Positions 51,249 to 60,529 of a stretch of 64,000 bases of DNA are shown here, one piece after another. This stretch comes from Myxococcales bacterium. Lineage in GTDB: Bacteria; Myxococcota_A; Polyangia; Palsa-1104; JAEUJZ01. The stretch lies in assembly GCA_016794505.1 (NCBI GenBank), contig JAEUJZ010000165.1:92502-156501 (forward strand). The letters run 5' to 3'. The number at the start of each line of letters is the position of its first letter. The stretch's first letter is position 1. A model generated the notes under the pieces. It was not told the DNA's origin. It did not search any database and saw only the letters and a program-made list of their open reading frames with translations. Made by a program: the position numbers and the translations under genes.

Positions 51249-53411
51249 ATGGGGTCTTGCTTTCTGCCGCTGCGGGCAGGGGTCCTTGGGGGTGCGCTGG
51301 CGCTGGCCTGCGCTGGGTTGTTCCACGCTGCGCCGACGGCTCGGGCCGACGAAGGCATGTGGCCGCTGCACGGCCTGCCCGCGCAGGTGCTCAAAGAGCG
51401 CTATGGCTTTGTGCCCAGCGCCGACTTTGTCACGCGCCTGCAGCACGCCTCGCTGCGCTTTTCCGACGGAGGATCGGGATCGTTCGTCAGTGAGCGCGGC
51501 TTGGTGCTGACCAACCATCACGTCGCGCGCACGTTCATTTACAAGCTGTCAACGGCGCAGCGCGATCTGCTGCGCGATGGCTTTTACGCCGCGAATCTGG
51601 CCGCAGAGCTGCCCTGCCCCGACGCTGAGCTCTCGGTGCTCGATTCCTATGTCGATGTCACCGAGCGCGTACGCGGCGGACGCGCAGCGCTCGGTTCCGC
51701 AGGCGAGCAGCGCGCGGCCCAGGCGCAGCTTGCCGCGCATGCACAGCGCAAACAGATCATCGCGAGCTTGGAAAAGGAATGCAGCGAGTCGACGGGCCTG
51801 CGCTGCGAAGTGGTGACGCTCTATGGCGGCGGGCAGTACTTCTTGTATCGCTATCGCCGCTACAGCGACGTGCGCCTGGTGTTCGCACCGGAAGAACAAG
51901 CCGCCGCATTTGGCGACGAGTACGACAACTTCACCTACCCGCGCTATGCGCTCGATTTCACGCTTCTGCGCGTCTATGACAAGGGGCGACCGCTGTCGGT
52001 GCCGCAGGCGCTGCACCTGCGCTCGCAGCCCGCGCAAGAAGGCGAGCTGGTGCTGGTATCGGGGCATCCAGCGTCGACGAATCGCGGCCTGACCATGGCC
52101 CAGCTGCGCTATCACCGCGATGTGCAGAACCCCATCGCACTGCGCATCTTGGAAGCTCGCTTGGCCGCGCTCGCTCGCTATTCTGCGACGGGCGCTGAGT
52201 CAGCACGACGCGCCAGCGCCCTGCGCTCGCAGCTTGAAAATCAGCTCAAGCGGCTGCGCGGCCAGCAAGCGGGTCTGCAAAGCACCGCGGCCATCGCCGA
52301 CAAGGAACGCGAAGAAGCGCAGCTTGCGGCCACGCTAAAGAGCCGCCCAGAGCTGCTCGCATCGACAGCCTCGGACGCAACACCGTTTGCGCGCATCGCC
52401 GCCGCCTATGCCGCGCTGCCCGGCCATACATCGCGCCTGCAATACGGCACGCTGACCCCGTCCAAGATCGCCAGCTTGGCCCAGCTTCTCGTGCGATATC
52501 CCGTCGAGATCGCCAAGCCGAATGGCTCGCGCTACGAGGAATTTCGCGACTCGCGCCTGCCTTCGCTGCGCGCACAGCTCACAAGCCCCGCACCGCTTTA
52601 CCCCGACTTGGAAGAGGCCGTGCTCAGCGACTGGCTGGAACAGCTTCGGCAAGCTCTGGGCGAACGCGATGCGCTGGTGCAGGCGCTTCTCGACGGCAAG
52701 TCCGCTGCTGAGGCAGCCCAGCGAGCCATCCGCGGCACCGCGCTGTTTTCTGTGGCCAGCCGCAAAGCACTGCTGGAAAGCGGCAGCGCAGCGATCCAGG
52801 CCAGCCAAGATCCGCTGCTGGCCTTGGTTCGCCGCGCCGATGGCGAGCTGCGCACGCTGCGCGCGTTTTACGACGAGCGCGTGCAGTCCGTCGAAGTGCC
52901 AGCGCAGGCGCAGATCGCCCAGGCTCGCTTCTTCGCCCATGGACCCAGCGTCTATCCCGACGCCACGTTCACGCTGCGCCTGGGCTTTGGCCGCCCGCTT
53001 GGCTATGAAAAGCACACGACCTTGGTGCCTTTTCAGACGCTGTTTTATGGGCTGTTTGAGCGAGCGCTTTCATTCCGGCAGAAGCCGCCGTTTGAGCTTG
53101 CACCGCGCATCGCCCAGGCGCTGCAACAGGGTGCGATCGATCCCGCGACCCCGCTGAACTTTGTCTATACAGCGGACACGATCGGCGGCAATTCCGGCAG
53201 CCCCGTCGTCGATCGACAGGGTGCGGTGGTCGGTCTGAACTTCGACAGCAACCTCGAAAAGCTGCCCAACCGCTATTACTACGTCGCGGAAGAAGCAGGC
53301 AGTCGCGCGATCGCGGTACACAGCGTCGCCATCCTCGCCGCGCTAGAGCGGATCTATGGCGCCGCACCGCTTGCCACCGAGCTACGCGGCACACCGGCCA
53401 TCACGCCCTAG
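51249..53411 (+). CDS. S46-family dipeptidyl-peptidase
   Basis: A 720-residue secreted serine peptidase of family S46 (DPP7/DPP11 type), which removes dipeptides from peptide N-termini in the periplasm. A signal peptide ends before ADEGMW, the usual mature start. The catalytic triad is in TNHH at 88-91, the Asp of YDNFTYPRY...DFTLLRVYD, and Ser649 in GGNSGSPV. The S1 residue that is Gly in DPP7 and Arg in DPP11 corresponds to Ser667 (FDSN), so it should prefer uncharged rather than acidic P1 residues. An ATG start without Shine-Dalgarno is used. It is divergent from the glycosidase-like gene. Confidence 0.93.
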   Translation: MGSCFLPLRAGVLGGALALACAGLFHAAPTARADEGMWPLHGLPAQVLKERYGFVPSADFVTRLQHASLRFSDGGSGSFVSERGLVLTNHHVARTFIYKLSTAQRDLLRDGFYAANLAAELPCPDAELSVLDSYVDVTERVRGGRAALGSAGEQRAAQAQLAAHAQRKQIIASLEKECSESTGLRCEVVTLYGGGQYFLYRYRRYSDVRLVFAPEEQAAAFGDEYDNFTYPRYALDFTLLRVYDKGRPLSVPQALHLRSQPAQEGELVLVSGHPASTNRGLTMAQLRYHRDVQNPIALRILEARLAALARYSATGAESARRASALRSQLENQLKRLRGQQAGLQSTAAIADKEREEAQLAATLKSRPELLASTASDATPFARIAAAYAALPGHTSRLQYGTLTPSKIASLAQLLVRYPVEIAKPNGSRYEEFRDSRLPSLRAQLTSPAPLYPDLEEAVLSDWLEQLRQALGERDALVQALLDGKSAAEAAQRAIRGTALFSVASRKALLESGSAAIQASQDPLLALVRRADGELRTLRAFYDERVQSVEVPAQAQIAQARFFAHGPSVYPDATFTLRLGFGRPLGYEKHTTLVPFQTLFYGLFERALSFRQKPPFELAPRIAQALQQGAIDPATPLNFVYTADTIGGNSGSPVVDRQGAVVGLNFDSNLEKLPNRYYYVAEEAGSRAIAVHSVAILAALERIYGAAPLATELRGTPAITP

Positions 53412-53508
53412 TCCCCCAGCTTGCGAAGCCGTCGATCGGCGCCAGCCCCCATCACAGAGCGTCCTCTTTCGCTGCGTGATCGCCCCGCGCGGCAGGACGA
53501 CGTGGACC

Positions 53509-54216
53509 TTATTGCAGCGGTCCAGCCTTCAGCGGACGGAAGGCCTGTCCGACGGGAACGATGCCGTCTTTCGCTTGACCATTGGTGCTGACGTACGCGG
53601 TGCCTGCGGCCAGCTCTTCCTGCAGCGTGGCAATGCCCTTCTGGGACAGACCGAGCTTGCCCAGATCCACACCCGTCCAGATCTCGGGCTGCGGCGAAGG
53701 CATGTTCAGTCGCGTCGCGGCAAGACCATTGCAGGGTGCCTGCGGACAGCCCGTGCTGGCGGCCTTGGTCGAGTAATAGCGATCCGTCTCGGGTGAGTCT
53801 GCGAGATCCGCCACACGCATATTGGCGCGCGTGACCTGATAGACCTCCATCGGCTCGCCAGCGACCTTGACCGAGACATAGCGACCGCGCAGCAGCATGT
53901 TCTTCGCTTGCGCCTCGGCGTTCTTTTCATCGCCCTGCGTCAACTTCAACGCGCGCCAGTCATAGGCATAGACCAAGTGGCTGGCGGCAGTGTTCACATC
54001 GAACAGCATGTTCGTGGCACAGGGGTGACGGATGCAGACGACATTGAATGCACTCGGGCGGGCCCAGGTAAGTGGGCTCTTGCCGGCCGCATCGCTCTTG
54101 TCGTCTTCGCTGGTCACGGACAGCGACGAAAGATCAAATTCGTCCTGCGTGCCGCAAGCAGCCAGAAGGAAAGAAGAGAGCGCGCTGAGCTGCAAGAAGC
54201 GGAGTGTCTTTCGCAT
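53509..54216 (-). CDS. Lipoprotein of unknown function
   Basis: A 235-residue lipoprotein with a textbook signal (RFLQLSALSSFLLAAC). The mature part has FNVVCIRHPC near residue 65 and a second Cys pair (GCPQAPC), then a beta-rich segment. The conserved-looking stretches NMLLRGRYVSVKVAG and EIWTGVDLGKLGLSQKG suggest a small globular binding domain. I do not recognise the family. A GAGAGGA site precedes the ATG at 54216; the frame is open further upstream without support. It is convergent with the S46 gene. Confidence 0.75.
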   Translation of the reverse strand: MRKTLRFLQLSALSSFLLAACGTQDEFDLSSLSVTSEDDKSDAAGKSPLTWARPSAFNVVCIRHPCATNMLFDVNTAASHLVYAYDWRALKLTQGDEKNAEAQAKNMLLRGRYVSVKVAGEPMEVYQVTRANMRVADLADSPETDRYYSTKAASTGCPQAPCNGLAATRLNMPSPQPEIWTGVDLGKLGLSQKGIATLQEELAAGTAYVSTNGQAKDGIVPVGQAFRPLKAGPLQ

Positions 54217-54536
54217 GATGTCCTCTCTGTTCGTGGTCCGTTGTCTGTACTGCACTGCCGTCTGCCGATGGTGATGCGGATGCAGTCTGGAAGGTTCGTT
54301 TCGGCAGCGTTTCTGAGCAGATAACCTCGCAAACTTCAGGCCAAGGAAATCAAGGCACTCCCCGTCGAGAAATGCAGCCAGCGCTGCGTCGATCGCGAAA
54401 ACATTTCAGCGAGCCTTGCGGGCGCGCAGAGCTTGCGCAGATCGAGCCTGCGCCGCACGAATCGAGCCGGCACCACGCCGGCACACAGCCCGTGAAATCG
54501 AACGCCACAGAACCAGCGGGGCGGCGGCTCTGCGCG
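54217..54536. other. Intergenic region without recognisable genes
   Basis: About 320 bp between the lipoprotein gene start (54216, minus) and the 3' end of the ABC-F gene. It is moderately GC-rich. I see no reading frame with a start and coding character, no stem-loop with T-tract and no repeat. Confidence 0.5.
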
Positions 54537-56516
54537 CTACTTTTTGGGCAGGCTCTCTAGCTCTTGCCAGCGGCTGTACAAGCGGTCGACCTCAGCGCGG
54601 GCGCGCTCAAGCTGGGCAAGCAGCGCGGGGACCTCGGTCGCCCGCTCGCGATACAGCGCCGGATCGTTGATCTGCTCTTGCAGCGCCTGCACTGCGGACT
54701 CGGCCTGCAGGATTTTCTCTTCGATCCCAGAAAGCTCGATCTGCTCGGCATAGGTCAGGCGGCGGGTCGCTTTCGGCGCCGGCTTGCTCGCCTCGGCCAC
54801 GGGCGGACGCGGTGGTGTTTTCTCCGGCGTGGCCTCAGCCTGAGCTGCGCTCTGTTCCAGCGCCCGCTTGTCCAGATAGTCGCTGTAGTTGCCTTCGTAA
54901 AACGTGACGCGGCCGTCGCCTGAAAACGCCAAGATGCCGGTCGCCACGTGATCGAGAAACCAGCGATCGTGCGACACCACCAGCACGCAGCCGGGATACT
55001 CGCAGAGCGCCTCTTCCAGCACGCCCAGCGTCAAAAGATCCAGATCGTTGGTCGGCTCATCCAGCACCAGCAGATTGCCGCCCTGCCGCAAGAGCTTGGC
55101 AAGCTGCACGCGATTGCGCTCGCCGCCGGACAGCGTACCGACCTTGGCATCGACGAAGCGATCGTCAAACAAGAGCATGCGCAAAAACGTCCGCACATGG
55201 ACCGGCCCGTCTTCCAGAAACACGCTGTCGCTGTCGCCCGCGACCTCCTCAAGCACGCTGCGGCTGTCATCGAGATCAGCGCGGCCTTGATCCAAAAACG
55301 CGATGCGCGTGTTCTGGCCGCGGATCACCTCGCCCGAATCGGGTGGAAGCTCGCCCAAGATCGTGCGCACCAACGTCGTCTTGCCGGCGCCATTGCCCCC
55401 GATGATGCCGATGCGATCGCCGGGCTTTAACACCAAAGTCAGGTTGGAAAACAGGCGCTTGCCTGCGATCGACTTGCTGAGCCCGCGCAGCTCTAAGATC
55501 GTCTTTCCCAGGCGTCCACCCGTCGGCAGGCGCAGGATCAGGCGGCGGTCGAAGGCAGGCTTTTCATCACTCTTGGGCTTGCCTTCAACGGCCTCATTGA
55601 AGCGATCGATGCGCGCTTTCTGCTTGGTCGTGCGGGCCGGCGGTCCCCGGCGGATCCAGTCGATCTCGCGGCGTACAAACATCGCGCGCTCGCGCTCGCG
55701 CTGGGCCTCGTTGTCGAGGCGCTCGGCCTGCTTTTCCAAGAAGCGGCGATAGTTGCCCTCATACGTGTACAGCTTGCCGCGATCGAGCTCGAAGATGCGC
55801 GTCGCCACACGATCGAGGAAATAGCGATCGTGCGTGACCAAGACCAAGGCGCCGGGCTGGCTGCGCAGGCGATTCTCTAGCCACTCGACGGTGCGTGCGT
55901 CCAAGTGGTTGGTCGGCTCATCGAGCAGCAGGAGCTCGGGCTGGGCCAAGAGCGCCGCGGCCAAGGCCACACGCCGTCGCTCGCCGATCGAGAGGTTGCC
56001 GATGCGCGCAGAAAGCGGGGGCAGATCAAGGGCTGCGGCAATGCCGCGGATCTCATGCTCGACTTCCCAGCCGCCAAGCTGCGCGATCGTCTCGTGAAGC
56101 TCAGCCTGACGAGCCAGCGCTGCTTCGCGCACACGACCGCTGCTCGCTTCGATCTGCGCGTTCAGCGCTTCAAGCTCAGCCAGCGTCGCGGCGTGCTTGC
56201 GCAGACCGGCGCGCAGCACGTCTTGTACGCACTCCTCCATGGGCAGCCGCGGCTCTTGCGGTACGTATTCCAGGTGCAGGCCACGGCGACGCGTGATCAG
56301 CCCGCTGTCCGGCTCGGCCTCGCGCTTGTCGGCCGCGACCTGCTCGTCGCCCGGCTGCGGTCCTACGAGCAAGCGCATGAGCGTCGACTTGCCAGATCCG
56401 TTCAGGCCGACCAAGGCGATGCGATCGCCCTCTTGCACCGCAAACGAAACACCGCGCAGCACGCGGTGCTCGCCAAAGCTTTTTCCCACTTCCTGCGCCG
56501 TCAGAATCGCTGTCAC
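54537..56516 (-). CDS. ABC-F ATPase, Uup-like
   Basis: A 659-residue protein with two ATP-binding cassettes and no membrane segment, so it belongs to the ABC-F group that acts on ribosomes or DNA structures. The first cassette has GLNGSGKST, LSIGERRRVALA and LLLLDEPTNHLD, the second GGNGAGKTT, LSGGERNRVQLA and LVLDEPTNDLD. The last 90 residues are a Pro-rich linker and a coiled coil (EKILQAESAVQALQEQI), as in Uup. The start is the GTG at 56516 with a GAGG site; the frame remains open to 56810 inside the divergent glyS gene. Uup reduces precise transposon excision and has ribosome-related roles. Confidence 0.92.
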   Translation of the reverse strand: MTAILTAQEVGKSFGEHRVLRGVSFAVQEGDRIALVGLNGSGKSTLMRLLVGPQPGDEQVAADKREAEPDSGLITRRRGLHLEYVPQEPRLPMEECVQDVLRAGLRKHAATLAELEALNAQIEASSGRVREAALARQAELHETIAQLGGWEVEHEIRGIAAALDLPPLSARIGNLSIGERRRVALAAALLAQPELLLLDEPTNHLDARTVEWLENRLRSQPGALVLVTHDRYFLDRVATRIFELDRGKLYTYEGNYRRFLEKQAERLDNEAQRERERAMFVRREIDWIRRGPPARTTKQKARIDRFNEAVEGKPKSDEKPAFDRRLILRLPTGGRLGKTILELRGLSKSIAGKRLFSNLTLVLKPGDRIGIIGGNGAGKTTLVRTILGELPPDSGEVIRGQNTRIAFLDQGRADLDDSRSVLEEVAGDSDSVFLEDGPVHVRTFLRMLLFDDRFVDAKVGTLSGGERNRVQLAKLLRQGGNLLVLDEPTNDLDLLTLGVLEEALCEYPGCVLVVSHDRWFLDHVATGILAFSGDGRVTFYEGNYSDYLDKRALEQSAAQAEATPEKTPPRPPVAEASKPAPKATRRLTYAEQIELSGIEEKILQAESAVQALQEQINDPALYRERATEVPALLAQLERARAEVDRLYSRWQELESLPKK

Positions 56517-56688
56517 GCGGAGGCCTCGATCATAAGGCGCTGACTGTGCCACGCCTGCGCGCGGATTGAGAAGCAAAGGCAACAGCACAGCTCGCAACCC
56601 CACCTGGCTTCTATTTGATTGCCCTGGAACAGCGGCCTGGATACCCTTCCCCAGCGAAACCCTCTGACCCCTCGCAGGAGCAAGTCCC

Positions 56689-58188
56689 GTGTCCGAGTCC
56701 ACCCCGAGCCAATCTGCCGCCCCAAGCCCCAGCCAGACCGTCTCGATTCCGCTCAACGACCACGAGCGCATGGAGAAGATCGTCGCGCTGACCAAGCGCC
56801 GCGGCTTCATCTTTCAGTCGTCTGAGCTGTACGGCGGCATCAACGGCGCCTGGGACTATGGCCCGGTGGGCACGCTGCTCAAGCGCAACGTCAAGGACGC
56901 ATGGTGGCGAGCCATGGTTCAAGATCGCGAAGACATCGTCGGCTTGGAAGCTGCGATCTTGATGCATCCGATGGTGTGGAAAGCGTCGGGTCACGTCGAT
57001 GGGTTTTCCGATCCGATGATCGACTGCCGGACGTGCAAGAAGCGCTTTCGTGCCGACGATCTGGAAGGGGCGGTGTGCGGTCTTAAGCCATCGAAGCACC
57101 CCGGCAAAGAAGGCCGCGATGCCTGCGGCGGCGATCTGACCGAGCCGCGCAACTTCAACCTGATGTTTGAAACCGCGCTCGGCCCGCTGTCCGATACCTC
57201 GGCCAAGTGCTTCCTGCGACCCGAGACAGCCCAGGGCATCTTCGTCAACTTCGCCAACGTGGTGTCGAGCACGCGCGTCAAGCTGCCGTTTGGCATCGCG
57301 CAGATCGGCAAGTCCTTCCGAAACGAGATCAACCCGCGCAACTTCACGTTTCGATCGCGCGAGTTCGAGCAGATGGAAATGGAGTTCTTCTGCGTCCCCG
57401 GCACCGACGACGAGTGGTTCCAGAAGTGGGTCGAGACGCGCTGGCAGTGGTACCTGCAGCTAGGCCTGAAAAAAGACCGCCTGCGCCTGCGTCCGCACGA
57501 CAAGCTCGCGCACTACAGCAAGGCGACAACCGACATCGAATACCTGTTCCCCTTCGGTTGGGGAGAGCTCGAAGGTGTCGCCAACCGCACCGACTTCGAT
57601 CTGCGTCAGCACCAGCGCGGCGTGCGCTCGCTTGCGGCCTGGCAGAAGCTGGAAAACGGCGATCTCGCTTCGCTGCCTCTCGCGGATGAAGAGGCCGAGT
57701 ATCACAAGGGCAAGCTGTCGTACTTCGATGACGAAAAGAAGCAGCGTTACATCCCGTTTGTCATCGAGCCAGCCGCGGGGGCCGACCGCGCAACGCTGGC
57801 CTTTTTGTGCGATGCCTACGACGAAGACGGGGCGCCCGATGCGCAGGGCAAGGTCGAGACGCGCGTCGTGCTGCGCTTTCATCCGCGCATTGCGCCGGTC
57901 AAGGCCGCGGTGCTGCCGCTTCTGCGCAAGGACGGTCATCCCGAGCGCGCCGAGAAGCTGTACAAAGATCTGCGCAAGCGCTGGATGGTCGAGTACGACG
58001 AGAGCGCCGCCATCGGCAAGCGTTATCGCCGCCAGGACGAGATCGGCACGCCGCTGTGCATCACCATCGATCACCAGACCCTTACCGACGGCACCGTGAC
58101 CGTGCGCGACCGCGACAGCATGACGCAGCAGCGCATTGCGGAAGATCAAGTCGCCCGCTACATGCACGAAACGCTCGGCCTGCTGTAG
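56689..58188 (+). CDS. glyS: Glycine-tRNA ligase (eukaryote/archaea-like single-chain type)
   Basis: A 499-residue class II synthetase that charges tRNA-Gly. The motif KRRGFIFQSSELYGGINGAWDYGP starts the catalytic domain, with motif 2 in SFRNEINPRNFTFRSREF and motif 3 in EPAAGADRATLAFL. The C-terminal part is the anticodon-binding domain. It is the single-chain dimeric form rather than the bacterial two-gene alpha/beta type. A four-Cys pair arrangement (CRTCKKRF...CGG) in the insertion may bind zinc. The start is a GTG with GCAGGAG upstream. It is divergent from the ABC-F gene; the antiporter gene follows 10-55 bp after its stop. Confidence 0.95.
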   Translation: MSESTPSQSAAPSPSQTVSIPLNDHERMEKIVALTKRRGFIFQSSELYGGINGAWDYGPVGTLLKRNVKDAWWRAMVQDREDIVGLEAAILMHPMVWKASGHVDGFSDPMIDCRTCKKRFRADDLEGAVCGLKPSKHPGKEGRDACGGDLTEPRNFNLMFETALGPLSDTSAKCFLRPETAQGIFVNFANVVSSTRVKLPFGIAQIGKSFRNEINPRNFTFRSREFEQMEMEFFCVPGTDDEWFQKWVETRWQWYLQLGLKKDRLRLRPHDKLAHYSKATTDIEYLFPFGWGELEGVANRTDFDLRQHQRGVRSLAAWQKLENGDLASLPLADEEAEYHKGKLSYFDDEKKQRYIPFVIEPAAGADRATLAFLCDAYDEDGAPDAQGKVETRVVLRFHPRIAPVKAAVLPLLRKDGHPERAEKLYKDLRKRWMVEYDESAAIGKRYRRQDEIGTPLCITIDHQTLTDGTVTVRDRDSMTQQRIAEDQVARYMHETLGLL

Positions 58189-58200
58189 GAGGGCCCCATC
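58187..58200 (+). promoter_or_regulatory. Shine-Dalgarno with AUC in the start position
   Basis: AGGAGG (58187-58192), overlapping the glyS stop codon, is followed after 5 bp (GCCCC) by ATC at 58198-58200, in frame with the antiporter. No ATG, GTG or TTG lies at this distance. An AUC start, as AUU in infC, is possible. Confidence 0.45.
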
Positions 58201-58242
58201 GAGACCCTGCTGCACAGCGCACCGCTGCGTCACCTGCTGCAG

Positions 58243-60489
58243 TTGCTGTTTGCGCACCTGCAGCACAGCCCGCTGTCGCGCTTCATTGTGCAGGCGGTGC
58301 TGATCGTCGCGATCTCGCGCGTCTTGGGCTTCCTGTTGCGCCGCATCGGGCAGCCCATGGTGATTGCCGAGATCGTCTCGGGCATTGTGCTTGGCCCGTC
58401 GCTGCTTGGCTGGCTATGGCCGGATCTGTGGCAGGTGTTGTTTCCTGCCAATGCGGTGGCGCTGCTGTCAATGCTCAGCCAAGTTGGCCTGGTCTTGTTT
58501 ATGTTCCTCGTCGGGCTTGAGCTAGATCTCAAGCTCCTGCGCGGAAGTGGACAGGCCTCGCTGGTGATCAGCAACAGCAGCATCGCCCTGCCCTTTGCCC
58601 TGGGCGCTGGCCTCGCCCTGTACCTGCATCGCTCGCTTGCTGATCCGTCGGTGCCGCTGCTTTCGTTCACGCTGTTTATGGGCGCCGCGATGAGTGTCAC
58701 CGCGTTTCCTGTGCTCGCCCGCATCCTCAACGAACGCCGGCTTCTGCAGACCAAGATCGGCATCCTTTCGATCACCTCGGCTGCGATCAACGACGTGACC
58801 GCGTGGTGCATGTTGGCGTTCGTTGTATCGATCGTGCGCTCGACTGGAATCGCAGCGGCGCTGCAGACCACGTTTCTGACCCTGCTGTACCTTGTGGTCA
58901 TGTTCTTCGCCGTGCGCCCGGTCTTGTCGCGCGTGGCGGCACGCAGCCTGGGGCGCGAGGGGCTGAATCACAACGTCGTGGCCGCGACGCTGGTCGCGCT
59001 TTTGCTATCCAGCCTGATCACAGAATTCATCGGCATCCACGCGCTGTTCGGCGCCTTTCTGTTGGGCGCGATTCTTCCCAAGACCGACGGCTTCGCAGCG
59101 ACGCTGGCCGAGAAGCTTGAGGATCTGGTTCTGGTATTTCTGCTGCCGCTTTTCTTCGCGGTCAGCGGCCTGCGTACCCAGATCGGCCTGCTGAATACGA
59201 CGCACGGCTGGGGCCTGTTTGGTCTGATCCTGATCGCGGCCTGCTTGGGCAAGTTTGGCGGCAGCACCATCGCGGCGCGCATCACCGGCCTGACCTGGCG
59301 CGAGTCGTCGGCCATTGGCGTCCTGATGAACACGCGCGGGCTGATGGAGCTTGTCGTGCTCAACATCGGTCTCGATCTCGGCGTCATCTCGCCGACGCTG
59401 TTTACGATGATGGTGCTGATGGCCCTCCTTACGACCTTCATTACCTCGCCGCTGCTTCAGCTGATCTATCCGCACGAACAGAAGACGCGTGAGCTTGCCG
59501 GGAACAGCTTCGATCCGGCGCCATCTGGGCAGCTCTCGACGGCGAATCCGGCCCAGTCAGCCGCTTCGCCCGATGTGGTCCTGCCCCGCGCCGACGCCCA
59601 GACCAACGTGCGACCGGGCTTCGTCGTGCTGATGTGCGTGGCCTTTGAGCGCTCGGGCCCGGCTTTGGTCGCACTGGCGAGCGCGCTCGTCGGGCGAGTG
59701 TCAAGCGCCAGCACACCCCGCGATCGTCTGTATGCCCTGCGCTTGATCCCGCCTTCGGATCGTCTGTCTGACTACGTGCAGCCCAGCCAGCCGCAGCCGG
59801 AACAGGTGCTGGCCCCGCTTTTGGCTCGCGCCGCCGAGCTTGGCGCGTCGGTGCGCCCCTTGGCCTTTATCTCGCCGCAGCCGGGCCGCGACATCTGCAA
59901 CGTCGCCGAGGTCAAAGGCGCAGACCTCGTCTTGCTCGGCTGGCACAAGCCCATCTTGTCGGGCAACGTTCTGGGCGGCACCGTGCGCGAGGTCCTGAGC
60001 AGCGCCCCCATGGATGTCGGCGTGCTGATCGATCGCGGCCTGGGCGCCATCCGGCGCGTGCTGGTGCTGTACCACGGAACTGCCGATGACTTGGCTGCGG
60101 TGCGCATGGCCCGTCGCCTGGGACGTGCGCCAAAGTCCGGGGCCTCTCAGCCGATCCACGTGACGCTGCTTGCCGTCGTAGCCAGCGAAGACGCGATCGA
60201 AAAAGAGCGGCAGGCTCTGCTCGATCGCTTTGGCGATGAGACAGAAGCGGCGCCGACCACCGACGGAGCGTCTCGGTTCTTGCCCGGCTCGCTGACGATC
60301 AAGGTCTGTGCCCACGCCGAGCCCGCCGAAGCAGCGCTTTCTGAAGCGCAGCAAGGCTATGACGTCGTTCTCGTCGGCATTGGCCCCGACTGGGGCCTGG
60401 AACAGCGCAGCATCGGCATCGCATCCGAGCCACTTCTGCAGCGCTGTCCGGTCTCGATCCTGATCCTGCGAGCCGGCCCCTCGTCATAG
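58243..60489 (+). CDS. CPA2-type cation:proton antiporter with universal-stress-like tail
   Basis: A 748-residue (763 with the AUC start) antiporter of the KefB/Na(K):H exchanger group. About 12 membrane segments span residues about 10-390; GQPMVIAEIVSGIVLGPSLLGW, LVLFMFLVGLELDL and GIHALFGAFLLGAILPK are typical. After a Pro/Ser linker the cytosolic half has two universal-stress-protein-like alpha/beta domains (GADLVLLGWHKPILSG, GYDVVLVGIGPDWGLEQ). Likely role is K+ or Na+ exchange for H+. The coordinate given is the first standard start codon (TTG at 58243), which lacks a Shine-Dalgarno; the better initiation site is the ATC at 58198. Confidence 0.9.
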   Translation: MLFAHLQHSPLSRFIVQAVLIVAISRVLGFLLRRIGQPMVIAEIVSGIVLGPSLLGWLWPDLWQVLFPANAVALLSMLSQVGLVLFMFLVGLELDLKLLRGSGQASLVISNSSIALPFALGAGLALYLHRSLADPSVPLLSFTLFMGAAMSVTAFPVLARILNERRLLQTKIGILSITSAAINDVTAWCMLAFVVSIVRSTGIAAALQTTFLTLLYLVVMFFAVRPVLSRVAARSLGREGLNHNVVAATLVALLLSSLITEFIGIHALFGAFLLGAILPKTDGFAATLAEKLEDLVLVFLLPLFFAVSGLRTQIGLLNTTHGWGLFGLILIAACLGKFGGSTIAARITGLTWRESSAIGVLMNTRGLMELVVLNIGLDLGVISPTLFTMMVLMALLTTFITSPLLQLIYPHEQKTRELAGNSFDPAPSGQLSTANPAQSAASPDVVLPRADAQTNVRPGFVVLMCVAFERSGPALVALASALVGRVSSASTPRDRLYALRLIPPSDRLSDYVQPSQPQPEQVLAPLLARAAELGASVRPLAFISPQPGRDICNVAEVKGADLVLLGWHKPILSGNVLGGTVREVLSSAPMDVGVLIDRGLGAIRRVLVLYHGTADDLAAVRMARRLGRAPKSGASQPIHVTLLAVVASEDAIEKERQALLDRFGDETEAAPTTDGASRFLPGSLTIKVCAHAEPAEAALSEAQQGYDVVLVGIGPDWGLEQRSIGIASEPLLQRCPVSILILRAGPSS

Positions 60490-60497
60490 GTTTTCTA

Positions 60498-60519
60498 TAT
60501 CAAGATTCAGTACTTGATA
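60498..60519. terminator. Weak hairpin between convergent genes
   Basis: TATCAAG (60498-60504) and CTTGATA (60513-60519) form a 7-bp stem with an 8-nt loop between the antiporter and sirtuin stop codons. The following T-run is short (GTTTC), so termination is uncertain. Confidence 0.3.
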
Positions 60520-60529
60520 GGTTTCACCA

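Noticed and set aside
54537..56810. ABC-F reading frame extending to 56810
   Set aside because: The extra 290 bp lie inside the intergenic region and glyS; the GTG at 56516 has a GAGG site and the ABC-F alignment begins there.
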